Assembly (NCBI GenBank): GCA_028583685.1
Contig: JAMXIF010000220.1
Coordinates: forward strand, 41,489,524-41,553,523
Direction of reading: 5' to 3'
Origin: Petaurus breviceps papuanus
Taxonomy: Eukaryota; Chordata; Mammalia; Diprotodontia; Petauridae
DNA length: 64,000 bases
Part shown: positions 22,075-32,489 of the stretch, one piece after another
Numbering within the stretch: position 1 is the stretch's first letter
Layout: each line of letters opens with the position of its first letter
Translations under genes and position numbers: made by a program
Notes under the pieces: generated by a model
What the model was told of the DNA's origin: nothing
What the model saw: only the letters and a program-made list of their open reading frames with translations
Database searches by the model: none

Positions 22075-22675
22075 ACATCTTTCATGGCACATGTTCAAAT
22101 GCTACCTCCTACAGGAAGCCTTTCTTGATCTCCCCAATTGTGTCTTCCTCCTAGAAATTAATCAGTATTTCATTTTCTATTATAGTAGAAACATTTTCTG
22201 TTGTTAATCCGTTGTTTTCAGCTGTGCCCCATTCTTCATGACCTCATTTGTGATTTTCTTGGCAAAGATCCTGGAGTGGTCTGCATTTCATTTTCCAGCT
22301 CATTTTACAGATGAGCACCTGAGGCAAACTGGGTTAAGTGACTTGCCCAGAGTCTCACAGCTAGTAAGTGTCTGAAGCTAGATTTGAACTCAGGAAGATG
22401 AATCTGCCAAACTTCAGACCAGCTCGGTACTCCATCCACTGCAGGTACTTAGCTAGAAACTCCTTAGAATATTATGAGTACTTCGACTATATCCACTTTT
22501 TGTTCTATTCACATTTCTAGAGGTAAAATAAAGACACTGGACAGAGTAACGGTGAAATGATCTCCCACAGGAATATAAGTTCCCTGAAGGCAGGAATTGT
22601 TTAATTTTTGCCTTTGTTTCCCAGATATCTAGCACTTCATAAGTTCTTAATAAATGTTCATCATCATTTCTAAGT
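22075..22675 (+). mobile_element. L2-class LINE 3' region, split by a SINE
   Basis: ACAGGAAGCCTTTCTTGATC, then (after the insert) AAGTTCCCTGAAGGCAGGAA, TTTGCCTTTGTTTCCCAG and AGTTCTTAATAAATGTTC are the conserved order of the L2/CR1 3'UTR. Confidence 0.75.
22211..22441 (-). mobile_element. RTE-tailed SINE
   Basis: Read in reverse: a SINE head, TGGGCAAGTCACTTAACC, a CAGATG/TGTAAAATGAGCTGG segment, then GATCTTTGCCAAGAAAATC and an ATGAGGTCATGAAGAAT end. The terminal module is the RTE-related 3' tail also seen at 58112-58377. Confidence 0.8.
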
Positions 22676-22905
22676 CACTCTGAGACCTAGAATATGAAAT
22701 TCCATGAGGTAACTTTCTACAAGAAAATCCATAGCTTTACCATAGCCACTCTTCCAATCAATTCCAATTACTTTTATTAAATGGGCTCTCCTTTTTCCCT
22801 CATTTACTTCTAATTTCCTCCAGTGGTACTCAGTACACTTCAACTACTCCTAGATATATACAGTCAGTTGAAGAATTGAGGTAAATATATGGAATAATCA
22901 GCCCA
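22676..22905. other. Unassigned DNA
   Basis: No recognised element. Confidence 0.3.
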
Positions 22906-23040
22906 AGATATTTTCCACTCCACTCAGGCTTTCAGAAATTCAGGGAATATTTACTAGATGCAAAGCACTGTGGTAGGTGCTGAGAGAAAAATCAAGTTTA
23001 AGTAAAAATTGGTCTCTTCTCTCAAGGAGCTTACACTGTA
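22906..23040 (+). mobile_element. Repeat X-type 5' fragment
   Basis: GATGCAAAGCACTGTGGTAGGTGCTGAGAG followed by CTCTCAAGGAGCTTACACTG is the same opening block as at 25506 and 62430. Confidence 0.6.
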
Positions 23041-23355
23041 ATGGAGGATTAGCATAGCACTGAAGAGTCAGAGGGCTTAACACTTTTTTGGAGTGGGGGG
23101 AGGGCAGGGCAATTGGGGTTAAGTGACTTGTCCAAGGTCACACGACTAGTAAGTGTTAACTGTCTGAGGTTGGATTTGAATTCTGGTCCTCCTGACTCCA
23201 GGGACAGTGCTCTATTCACTGATTCACCTAGCCGCCCCCTGGCTTAACACTTCTTACCCATATGTCCTTGAACAAGTCACTTAATCTCAGTTTCCACAGC
23301 TACAAAATAAGGAGATTGGCCTAGACGGCCTCTGAAGTTCCTTCCAGCTCTGAGT
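23041..23355 (+). mobile_element. MIR-class SINE, split by a younger SINE
   Basis: The head side is CACTGAAGAGTCAGAGGGCT. After the insert it continues with TGAACAAGTCACTTAATCTC, GGCCTAGACGGCCTCTGAAG and TTCCTTCCAGCTCTGAG. Confidence 0.7.
23073..23250 (-). mobile_element. Marsupial SINE with 10-bp target duplication
   Basis: GGCTTAACAC lies at 23074-23083 and again at 23241-23250. The SINE body at 23084-23240 is read on the minus strand as GGGGCGGCTAGGTGAATCAG and onward. Confidence 0.92.
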
Positions 23356-23389
23356 ACAGAAACCTACTGTCCTCAGGGAGCCAAGAACA

Positions 23390-23560
23390 ATCACTAAACC
23401 TCTCTTATCCTCAATCTCCTCATATTTAAAATGGGATGATAATACCTATATTACTCATCTTACATTGTTGTTGATATGTTCAAGTGAGATATCATATGAA
23501 ACACTTTACAAACTGTAAAGCACTAGAGATCTGTCAATTATGATTAGATCAGTGATTTAG
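23390..23560 (+). mobile_element. MIR-class SINE
   Basis: TCAATCTCCTCATATTTAAAATGGGATGAT, then CTTTACAAACTGTAAAGCAC, which is the conserved 3' half. Confidence 0.75.
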
Positions 23561-24690
23561 TTGAATTATGTAGCTAATGAACACTTTGCTTTTACTTGTA
23601 TAAACATAGCCTTCCCCCTCCTCCTTCCCACCTCCATTAAAAAAAAATAGAGATGGAAGATGCTTTTAGTCCCAGACTAAGCTGCCAAAATAATTAGAAA
23701 GGAGCATGCTCCTAATCTTCTTGGCCAACTTTCCCATCAGGTCTCAAGGGAAACAAAATCATTCTCATTCCTCAGCTTCCCACTTGACAACCTTGTCACC
23801 ACTATGAAGGGAAGGACAAACAGCTACAAGGGAGAGGGGAGAGAGGAAAAGCCCCTTCAGGGGCAAGGAGGTAGTGATGGAGGAACAGGTAGGAACATGT
23901 GGGTGCTGGGGATTAAGTTCCCAGTTAATTCTTTGAGCCTTAATCATTCTTCTTGGCAAAGTTCCCATCACTGCTACTTAGATCAAACTAGAAGGGGCCA
24001 ATTGCACCAATCTGTATTTTATTTAAGGTCACATTTAATACAAAACCCACAGGGACTCATTCTGATCTAATACACAACTTTCTTTTCTTCCAGGAAGTTG
24101 CTTTTATCTTCCTCTTACATACCAAAATCTAGAAAATCCCAAGCAGGCTGAAGCAGTCAGGGAATCAGTTAGCATTTCCTTTAGTATTTCCAGTAAAACC
24201 TGAGAGGAGTTGGAGACATTCACTCACTGATTGGAAGTAACCTTCCCTGTGAATAAAACAACAGCAATCGTTTCCATCAACTGGGAACCTTTATGAAATT
24301 ATTTTAAGGATCATGTTTGTTCTTAAACTATAGGGGTGACAAAGGATGGCTAGAATCTTTAAAACTTCCACACTGAGTAGAAGTGGAGAAATGTGCTGGG
24401 TGGCCTCACATACTTAAAGTTGGAATTTGAGGGCTTTTGTGATCAAAAAGATGTGTCATATAGCTGCAGATTTTCTGCTTTTAAAAAAAAGCACATTGCA
24501 TTCTTAGAAGCAAAAGTCCTAAAGCCACCCAAGTTTATCAATATGAAACACTCTCAAAACTATGGCTATAAGTGGTTAGAAAAGGTAGTTCCATATATGG
24601 GTTCAAAGATGACAAAATTATGCCTCACACTGATGCCTGAAATTTCACCATTTATAGATTCATTCCTTTGGATTTGACTTTAGACAAATT
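23561..24690. other. Repeat-poor 1.1-kb block
   Basis: I recognise no interspersed element in this stretch, unlike nearly all neighbouring kilobases. The composition is balanced, and GCATGCTCCTAATCTTCTTG and GAGCCTTAATCATTCTTCTT are examples of non-repetitive text. Overlapping ORFs at 23765-24070 and 24393-24677 have no protein-like features. It could be single-copy DNA with regulatory content. Confidence 0.4.
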
Positions 24691-24895
24691 CATATTTATG
24701 TAGCACTTAACAAACCCCAAAGAACTTTCCTCACAATAACCCTCTGAGGTCATTAGTGCTGCTATCATTAGCCTCATTTACTGATTCTCACAGAGGCAAG
24801 ATGATTTGCACAGTCCCACAACTAATAAATGTTGGAGTTGTAATTTGAACACAGCTCTTTTGATTCCAAGTTCTGTCTACTACACTACTGTCTCC
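24691..24895 (-). mobile_element. MIR-class SINE
   Basis: ATTTATGTAGCACTTAACAA, ACAATAACCCTCTGAGGTCA and CAGTCCCACAACTAATAAAT are in antisense order. Confidence 0.75.
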
Positions 24896-25324
24896 TCTTT
24901 CATTTCTCCATATTTACATATTGTCATTTAATATTTGAGGCTGGTACTTTTATTCCTATTTTCAGATGGGGGGGGGGGAGGCAGGATAAGATAACATTAT
25001 AGATAAAGCATTAAGTCCCTAGAGAAATGAGTTCATCAGATAAGTTTATTTCCTGCACATGATGTAGCGTGAAAGTAAATGTGTCCAAGGAAAGAGGATA
25101 ATTGTGAAGAAGGGGAGGGAAGGGACTAAAGATGAAGGTGGGAATATTAAAAAAAAAGGATACATATAGCCCCCAAAATTCTCACCATAGTCAGATTTAC
25201 CCAAAAGAAAGCATTACCCCTAGGAGTAAGAAGGGAGGGTAGGGAAGACAAGTGTGCATGGAAGCGGGAGTTGTGGGAACAGGAAACAGGTTCTCTTTTA
25301 GAGGATCATGCTTCTGAAATCCAA
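24896..25324. other. Mostly unassigned
   Basis: A G9 run near 24968 and an antisense MIR-like scrap around 24935-25010; nothing else. Confidence 0.3.
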
Positions 25325-25505
25325 GAGCAGAAAACTTGGAGTCAGAAAGACCCAGGTTCTAATCTCAGTTCTGATACTTAATAGCTGGAGGACAAGTCCC
25401 TTTACTTCTATGAGACTCGATGTTCATATCTGTAAACTGAGATTAATAATACTTCCTTCAATTCAAGTCAAGGGACTATGAGGTCCCTTCCAGTCATGGA
25501 TCTAT
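25325..25505 (+). mobile_element. MIR-class SINE
   Basis: CTTGGAGTCAGAAAGACCCAGG, GTAAACTGAGATTAATAATA and ACTATGAGGTCCCTTCCAGT are in sense order. Confidence 0.75.
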
Positions 25506-26105
25506 CATCCTATGATCTAAGAACATTTATTTTAGTGTTGACTATGTGTCAGGCATTGGACAACATGTTGGAAAGACAAAGACAAAATAAGGGAAAAGAG
25601 ACAGTTCCTGCCTCATGGACCTTTTACCTGGGAAAAGATACAAATAAGCATATCCACAATCTAGACAAAGCAAATAAAAATTGGGAGTCAAGGAAAGCAC
25701 CAACAATTAGAGAATATCAAGAAAGATCTTCTCTAAGAGTTGGCACCTGAGCTATGCTTAGAAGGAAGTCAGAGATTTTGTGAGGCAGAAATGAGAAGGG
25801 GAGCAATCTAGCCTGTGTAAAAGAGTGAGAACAAGTGACCAAATGTCTAATACAGCGAGGACCAAGTAGACCAGGTTGGCTGAAATATAAGGAGGGAATA
25901 TAAAGAAATGCAATTCGTTTATCAGTATAGGTCAGGTCAGGTTCAGATAGTGAAGGCATTTAAATGATAGAAGAGATTTATTTTATTCTAGAAACAATAA
26001 AGAGTCAATAAAACTTCTAGAGCAGGGCAGTGACAAAGTCAGACATGGACTTCAGTAATATTAATTTGGTAGCTGTGCAGAGGATGAATTAAAGAGGCAA
26101 AGAGA
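25506..26105 (+). mobile_element. Repeat X, left part
   Basis: It opens with TGACTATGTGTCAGGCATTG. It then carries ACAGTTCCTGCCTCATGGAC, TTTTATTCTAGAAACAATAAAGAG, GAGCAGGGCAGTGACAAAGT and AATATTAATTTGGTAGCTGT. The block order is shared with 62430-63640 and partly with 40876-41130. It is interrupted at 26110 by CR1 sequence and resumes near 26785. I cannot name the family. Confidence 0.55.
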
Positions 26106-26109
26106 CTAG

Positions 26110-26790
26110 AGGGACAACAGTAATAGAATCCTCAAATTACAGGGACTGGAAGGGACCTCAGCAGACATCCAGTCCAACCTATCCTTGAAAAAGGATCTCC
26201 ACTATCCCAAATAGGGTCACCCAATCTCTGTTTTATGGAAGACCTCCAATGATGATAAACCCACTTCCCAAGGCACCCCCATCCACACACACATGCATAC
26301 TCCACTCTTTTGCAGACATAGGAGGCCTACAGATATGCTAGATATATTGCATATATTTTCACAATTTTTCAATGTGTTGATCAACTGTGCTTTTTTTTCT
26401 TTAAAAAATATGATTTGTCACACACAAACACACATACATACATACTTACATACCATAAAAGAGAAACATATCATTAGTAATTTTAAAGGAGTAGTTTTAG
26501 TTGAGAGATGAGATAAGAAACCAAATTTTGAAGAGACCAGAAAAAAATTAGAGAAGTAGAAATAGAGGCAATGAGAAATCCTTTTCCTAAGCAGGCATTT
26601 AGCCTGTAGCAAGTACTCTTTGAGTCTTACCATTCAACCAACTCCAAATCCATCTAGTTGTTTTTGCATCAAATGCTTTGATAAAATAAACTCTTATCTA
26701 TATAGTATTCCTATTATATCCTAACATAGTAGCTCGATCAAAAAGGGAAACTAGGTTACTCAAGTATGATTGTTCTTGACCAATTAGCAG
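26110..26790 (-). mobile_element. CR1-class LINE fragment, antisense, split by an L1 tail
   Basis: AGGGACTGGAAGGGACCTCA, ATCCAGTCCAACCTATCCTTG and TGGAAGACCTCCAATGATGA lie on the left. ACCATTCAACCAACTCCAAA, CATCTAGTTG, CATCAAATGCTTTGATAAA and GATTGTTCTTGACCAA lie on the right. They are distant parts of the CR1 antisense order, so a middle part is deleted. Confidence 0.7.
26293..26520 (+). mobile_element. L1 LINE 3' end
   Basis: GCATATATTTTCACAATTTTTCAATGTGTTGATCAAC resembles the 3'UTR of the L1 ending at 40005, where TCATCTTTTCCAATGTATCT occupies the same place. A CA/CATA-rich patch at 26420-26452 interrupts it. Confidence 0.6.
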
Positions 26791-27085
26791 GCTTTTATTG
26801 CAATATTCTGGGCAAGAAGTGATGGAGACCTAAACCAGGTTTGTGATTGTATGAGTTGAAAGACAAAGATGAATACAAAAAATCTTTTGAAGGTAGAATC
26901 TATAGGACTTGGCAGCTAATCGGATTGGGGTGGGGGGCAGAAAAGATTGACTCTGAGGTTAAAACCTAGATTACTGAAAAGTAATGGTACCCTCTACAGA
27001 AATAGAGAAGTCAGGAAGGGGGTGAGTTTGAAGGGAAATTAAGAAATTTTTATTTAGACAAATGTGTCTGAGATTAAGTTCAATG
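26785..27085 (+). mobile_element. Repeat X, right part
   Basis: GCAGGCTTTTATTGCAATATTCTGGGCAAGAAGTGATGG is followed by AGGTAGAATCTATAGGACTT and GGCAGCTAATCGGATTGG. These blocks follow the point where the left part stops in the family order as I recall it from other mammals. Confidence 0.5.
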
Positions 27086-27699
27086 AGTAATTAATTGAAA
27101 ATTAAAAATGGGAAATGGACAAAAGAAATGACAACACAGAGACTAAAAGAACTCAAGAAGTGCCTTAGTCAGCAAACATCTCATTTAAAAGGCAAATGGG
27201 GAGACATGGCTACAAAAGGCAGCATCATGGTAGAATATAAACTCTTGTAAAATCTTATGAAGAAGGATAATGAAAGTTTATGAGAAGCATTGTCTCATAA
27301 ATCAGAGAGAAGTGGCAAAACGTAAAACCAGTTTTAAAGAACTTGGTAAGATATCCAACTAAGCAGTCATATCAATAGTATTTGAAGATTGAAATGGAAG
27401 GACTATGAACACAAGAAGAATGGAAAGGATTTTCAAAAGCCACTATTAAAAATTTTTCTCCATCAAGGATATTGAAACTACTACCCTTGGTCTCTAATAG
27501 CACAGGTCCTACATATACTTATAAGGGTAACATAAATGCCACTCAAGAGTATAAAGAAGGAAAAGTAGTTGAATTTGATCAAGTTTGTATATTATAGAGG
27601 ATACCCACACTATAGGTGACACAAATATCAAGGCACTAAAGAATCAATACATAAATTATCAGAAGGGAAGAAAGATATCAAAGCAATGTAAGAAATCTC
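27086..27699. other. A-rich unassigned DNA, perhaps upstream RTE sequence
   Basis: No translated motif was recognised before the RT block. Confidence 0.25.
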
Positions 27700-28110
27700 A
27701 GATTGTATTAATGGTGAGGAAAAATTGCCATGAGAACTATTTGCCTATTTTTCTAGTGACAAGATCTTTATTAGAGTCACTGCTACAGGAATTGAGGGCA
27801 ATCTTAATGAGGCAATCAGTAGCAAACAAGTGGACTTCCACGTGGACTATTCAACAATGGACAACGTCTTTATCATTTCTCAGTTAATTGAAAGAGGTAA
27901 AGGATATAAGATTACATTGTGCTTGGTATTTTTTATCATGAAGAAGCATTTGATTCAATGGGAGTGGGGGAGCTATCTTAGAGACTCATTTACAACAAAG
28001 TCATCTCCCATTCATATATCATTCAAGTTTCCTTGAAAAACATGCCAAAAGAAATAACCCTGTTTGGTGTTCAATGATAAACACCAGATGAGACATAAAA
28101 TGTACATACA
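27700..28110 (+). pseudogene. RTE-clade LINE reverse-transcriptase relic
   Basis: The translation crosses two frames. The first holds TRSLLESLLQELRAI; the second holds YSTMDNVFIISQLIERGKGY and KITLCLVFFIMKKHLIQW. RTE/BovB reverse transcriptases have the equivalent LLE..LP.EQAGFR, STIDHI...QLIEKC.EYN and PLCLLFVDYEKAFDS block around RT motif A. The catalytic Asp region is degraded. It is distinct from the L1 RTs in this window and is the kind of element whose 3' end supplies the tails of the RTE-tailed SINEs at 22211 and 58112. Confidence 0.65.
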
Positions 28111-28607
28111 CTTGTATGTTCACCAAAGGTGTTTGCCACATTGAGGGAAGAGATCCAAGGAAGAATCCAGGTTGTAGAAGATCCCTGAGAATTGAAGAAG
28201 GTCCATACAGAGACCTCATATGCATTCACACGTGGGGGTGGGAACTGGATGACTCCACAAAAGAAGATTTAAAAGAAGGCAGAGAAGTGGGAGGAAAACC
28301 ATCAGAGCACAATGTCACAACAACCCAGAGAGGAGATAGTGTCAAGGAATTGTGTCACTGCTAAGAAAACGATTTGTGAAAAGTGCTATATAATGTGTTA
28401 TAAGAAGAGGATCTGTTGTGGGGGAAGAAGATACAGATAAATCTGAGTGGTATAAAGAGAACAGACCAAACAAAAATAATTTCCATAAATGTGACTTACC
28501 AGCATTTCTGGGAGACCAGGAATTTCTTGGATATTTTCTTCTAGGACTGGAACTAACCTTTGATGTAATCCCACCCAAAGTTATGCTTTCTGGTAGCCTG
28601 ATGTACT
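28111..28607. other. Unassigned DNA
   Basis: Possibly downstream RTE sequence; no motif supports this. Confidence 0.25.
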
Positions 28608-28925
28608 AATGCAGTTCTTAGCCTGGTGTCTCTGAACTTCTTTAATATTTTGATAATTGTTATTTCAATATTTTCAATTGTTATTTCAACATTGGCTTCC
28701 TTCAGACATAGAATGTCATATACAGTGAACTACACAGTCAGTTCAAATACATCATAGAGAAGGTAAGGAGAAGTAATGTCAAACCAGCCTGGAACAGAGG
28801 TTCTTAATATGGAGTCCTCAGACTTGTGTGTTTGTTTTTATATTTTGATCGCTGAATTTCAATCTAATTGGTTTCTCTTGTAATACTGTGCATTTCATTA
28901 TGTTCAGTTCTAGGTACAACCATTT
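28608..28925 (+). mobile_element. Two fragments of a hAT-like MITE family
   Basis: CAGTTCTTAGCCTGGTGTCTCTGAACTTC at about 28612, and AGAGGTTCTTAATATGGAGTCC with AATCTAATTGGTTTCTCTTGTAATACTG at about 28797-28890. Both match the GGTTCTTAACCTGGGGTCC...AATTGGTTTCCTTTGTAAT pattern of an old mammalian hAT-type MITE. No transposase. Confidence 0.5.
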
Positions 28926-29215
28926 AAGAAAGACTTTGATCATCTAAAGTGTCCAGAAGGGAGTAAGCAGCATGTGAGCGGCCTCAAATATATATCATAT
29001 GAGAAACAGTTGAAAGAATTGGGGGCATTTAACCCAGAAAAAAAGACTCAAAGGAAACATGATAAAGGTTTTTAAATATCTGCAAGACCGTCACATGAAA
29101 GAGGAATCAGACTTGTTTTGCTTAGTCATAGCAGGCAGGACCAGGAGTTATGCATGTATATTTCAAGGATGCAAATCAGGCCAAGGCTTAAATTCATAAG
29201 CCTGGAAGACTAGGG
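28907..29215 (+). mobile_element. CR1-class LINE fragment, sense
   Basis: TCATATGAGAAACAGTTGAAAG, TTAACCCAGAAAAAAAGACT, ATGATAAAGGTTTTTAAATATCTGCAAG and GAGGAATCAGACTTGTTTTG are the sense-strand counterparts of the antisense CR1 pieces at 16405 and 26110. Confidence 0.7.
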
Positions 29216-29305
29216 GAATGTTCTAATGCTTTCCTGTGAACCATTTCAGAGACATCTCAAAGAAAGCCCTAGGACCAGAAGCCATGTGAGACCTTGAACT
29301 CAGTT

Positions 29306-29490
29306 AAGAGTAAATAGGAGGGGCGGCCAGGTGGCTCAGCGAGTAAGAGCACTGGCTCCAGTGTCGGGATGACCTGGGGATCGAATCCCGGGCTCAGACA
29401 CTTAGCACCCACCCAGAAACACCTGGCCGTGTAACCTTGAGCAAGTTACTTAACCCCGATTGCTTTAAAAAAAAAAAAGAGTAAATAGGA
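29306..29490 (+). mobile_element. SINE with well-kept tRNA-like promoter boxes and 14-bp target duplication
   Basis: AAGAGTAAATAGGA at 29306-29319 is repeated exactly at 29477-29490. The body starts GGGGCGGCCAGGTGGCTCAG, with an A-box-like GTGGCTCAGCGAG and a B-box-like GGGATCGAATCCC. It ends in ACTTAACCCCGATTGC and a 12-A tail. It is more GC-rich than the other SINEs here and differs in the central block (CGGGATGACCTGGG). This is a distinct subfamily, not a functional tRNA gene. Confidence 0.95.
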
Positions 29491-29645
29491 AATGAGATTG
29501 GGCAAAGAAGGGATCTCATTGAGGGAATACATATTCTAGTACCACAGACAGGAAGATCATAAGAATTGTAGGGAAACTGAGACACCAGGAGACCAAACCA
29601 AATTACCTGGATTGATCCATCAGGGTCTAGCTTATGTCCTACTTC
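29491..29645. other. Unassigned DNA
   Basis: No recognised element. Confidence 0.3.
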
Positions 29646-29825
29646 TTCTGGAAAGCATTCTAAGAATGCTGGACTGGGAGTCAAGAGACCAAGCTTCTAA
29701 ACTGAACACCACCTCCTTGCACAAATCCCTTCACCTCTGGGAGGCTTCAATTCCTTCTCAATAAAATGAAATTTTACCAGGTGATCACCAAGATTCTTTC
29801 TACTTCCAGTGTTTTAATATTTCTG
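29646..29825 (+). mobile_element. MIR-class SINE
   Basis: AATGCTGGACTGGGAGTCAAGAGACC, CTTCACCTCTGGGAGGCTTC and CACCAAGATTCTTTCTACTTCCAG are in sense order. Confidence 0.75.
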
Positions 29826-30106
29826 ATTCACTTTACCCCACCCTGCCCATTCTGTCTTTACTGCTGTTTCTAGTACTTAGCGGCTTTATTTCCTTATTAG
29901 AACTGACCTGTGCATGCTACTTTTGTTTCCTTAACTATGCCAGTACTCACTAGATAAATGGTCTGGAACTGTGATTTCATGAATGGAGGGAGGTGTGCAG
30001 TGCAGTGAGAAAACTCCTACCAATTCACATTCATAAATTCTCTGCAACTTCATGGCAGACTGTTAGTTTCTTGAGATAGGAATGGGATGGAGGGAAGAGA
30101 AAGAGA
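29826..30106. other. Unassigned DNA
   Basis: No recognised element. Confidence 0.3.
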
Positions 30107-30790
30107 CCAGCATTTATTGAGTACTTATTCTGAATCACTGTGATAATCACTTTCATAAATATTATCTCATTTAATCCTCAGAAGGATCTTATGAGGTAGG
30201 TGCTGTTATTATCCCCATTTTATAGTTGAGGAAACCACAGTTGAGTTAAGATCAAATGAGAATATTAATGAAGGGCTTGCCAGAATTGCCTAGCATGGTA
30301 GGCACTTAATAAATACTTATTCCCTTCACTCTCCTCCCTAAGGCAGAGTTTAAGTAACTTACCCAGGGTCACCCAGTGTTTGGAAGTATCTGAGGCTGGA
30401 TTTGAATTTAGGTCTTTCTAACTCCAAGCCCAGAACTCTATCCACTGAAGTTAAATGACTTGCCCAGGGTCATAGAGCTTGTAAATAACAAAGGCAGTAT
30501 ATGAACATAAGTCCTCCTGATTCCAAGGTCAACTCTCTACATGCCAAATCACACTGCCTATTAACAAAAAACTATTTTAGGATCATGGGAATTAGAGCTG
30601 GAAGGAATCATTGATGGCATAGAATGTAACCTCCTCATTTTACAATTGAGAAAACTGAGGCACAGGGAGGTAAAGTGACTTGCTTAAGGCCTACAGCTAG
30701 TTAGGGTTAAAGAAAGGATTCAAACCCAGGTCCTCCTGACTCCAAGTTCAATGTTTTGTTTTTTGTTTTTGTTTTATTCCCACTATACCA
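30107..30790 (-). mobile_element. Cluster of four antisense MIR-class SINE pieces and an L2 scrap
   Basis: Successive antisense 3' halves: TATGAGGTAGGTGCTGTTAT at 30189, TTACCCAGGGTCACCCAGTG at 30359, GACTTGCCCAGGGTCATAGA at 30457, and CTGAGGCACAGGGAGGTAAA at 30655. An L2-class tail (TAGGCACTTAATAAATACTT) lies at 30299. Each copy has its own decayed internal region, so these are separate insertions rather than one tandem array. Confidence 0.75.
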
Positions 30791-31290
30791 ACCTCAACAG
30801 AAAGTTGATCACCTTGAAATGAAGTTGTTGTTGAAATTGTGAAGTAGGCAGCTTAACCTAGATTCAGAATTTCCTCCCTTTCAAGCATCACACCACCAGG
30901 CAGGCTCGTGTGAGCCATCATTTTTGGTATGCCCTTTCCAGACAGCACTTTCCCACAGTGGCCCAGTGAGACTTCCCTCCTCCCACCCCCTCATAGTACT
31001 CTTGGCATGTTCAGCCTCTAGATCTTTCAACACAACAACTAATTTAACTCACAACATGCTCCCCAAAATTAAATATCATTCTTTGATAATCCCAAGGACC
31101 CTCAGATTGGTCCATGTAAGCATGCATGCATTTCAACGGTGGCTTTCTGGAAGCAATATCCCTTTTTTTTTCCTTATCTAACATTTAAGAATAACACATA
31201 GTGAAGATTTAGTCAGATAAGAAGAGAACATAGTGCCATGGCAGGAAAGCAAAGGAAATATTTTGGGACAGAGGGTTAATAGTGCCCTTC
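30791..31290. other. Unassigned DNA
   Basis: No recognised element. An 85-codon ORF at 30924-31181 has no identifiable domain. Confidence 0.3.
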
Positions 31291-31485
31291 AAATTATAGC
31301 ACATAGGGACAGCTAGGTGGCGCAGTGAGTACCAGCCCTGGAGTCAGGAGGACCTGAGTTCAAATCCACTCTCAGACACTTAACACTTACTAGCCATGTG
31401 ACCCTGGGCAAGTCACTTAACCCCAATTGCCCTGCCTTCCCCCTCCAAAAAAGCAAAAATTTAAAAAAATTATAGCACATAGGGA
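31291..31485 (+). mobile_element. Marsupial SINE with 19-bp perfect target duplication
   Basis: AAATTATAGCACATAGGGA occupies 31291-31309 and 31467-31485. The body begins CAGCTAGGTGGCGCAGTGAG, lacks a few bases after the head and ends in an A-rich tail. The long perfect duplication marks a young insertion. Confidence 0.97.
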
Positions 31486-31929
31486 ATATCCATTCATGTA
31501 GTGCCCCTCCTTCAACCCCCTCAACCCCTGCACCTTGAGATTCCTAGGGAATCCTAAGATGCAATTTATATGGCTCTCTTCCTCTGCTGCTAGGGAGACA
31601 ATAAGACAGTGAAGAATGACCCTAACACAGGAACCAGACTCTCTGTGTGTGACTCAACCTCTAGCCTCTTGCCTAGAGGCCTGAAACTCAGATTTCATGT
31701 TCATTTTAAATTTATAATTCTTGTGTGTTTTCAGGACTTAAATCTGCATTCTCATCACAAAAAAAACCTGTTACTCTAATTACAGATCAAGGATTCTTCT
31801 GAACAAAGGAACAAAGAGAAGCATAATATATTGTGACCCAGGTTTAAGATCTCTTCCCTAAGCTGAGATAAGAAATGTTTAGCTTTTTATGATTATAGGG
31901 TCATACCACACAGTGAGTTAAAACGGAAA
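31486..31929. other. Unassigned DNA
   Basis: No recognised element. Confidence 0.3.
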
Positions 31930-32140
31930 AGATCCTCAAAGACCATCATCAAATCCACGCTCCTCATTTTATAGACAAGGAAAGTAAGGCCCACAGAGGT
32001 CAAGTGATTCACTCAGGGTCATTCAAGTAGTAAGAAGCAGAACCAACAAACTACCCTATGCTAACATTATCTTAGACATATTTAAGTCCAAGTCATGTGA
32101 CTCTAAATCTAATGCCCTTTCCACTATACCAGGCTCCACC
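31930..32140 (-). mobile_element. MIR-class SINE
   Basis: CTCCTCATTTTATAGACAAGG, CCCACAGAGGTCAAGTGATT and CTTTCCACTATACCAGGC are in antisense order. Confidence 0.75.
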
Positions 32141-32489
32141 CTATTTAGTTTTGAGGGGGTTTTAAGGCACTTCTATAAAAAGTTATATGTGAAATTTTCT
32201 GTCTGAAGATTTTCACATAGAAAATATCTGTAATCATTCACTCTGGGAGTCATAAATCTGTGGTTAGTTTCATAAATCACTTTCCTTATAGCACTTTCAC
32301 ATTATCTAACTCTTCATATTATGACATAATGGGCTGAACTCTTATTCTATGACCTGAGTATTTCATCATAATGCCTGAAAAAGCAATGAAGAAATATTTC
32401 CTTTAATATTTAAACTTCCTCTATAAATAATGCAGCATTGCCTTGAAATACTATATCAAAATCTATGGCCCAGAATTCTTAGAAACATA
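32141..32489. other. Unassigned DNA
   Basis: No recognised element. Confidence 0.3.

Noticed and set aside
24393-24677. 94-codon ORF in the repeat-poor block
   Set aside because: No recognisable motif, no splice context, and of a length expected by chance.
29320-29400. Possible tRNA gene
   Set aside because: Pol III boxes are present, but the sequence continues into a SINE body with an A tail and target duplication; no acceptor-stem pairing or anticodon arm fits a tRNA.
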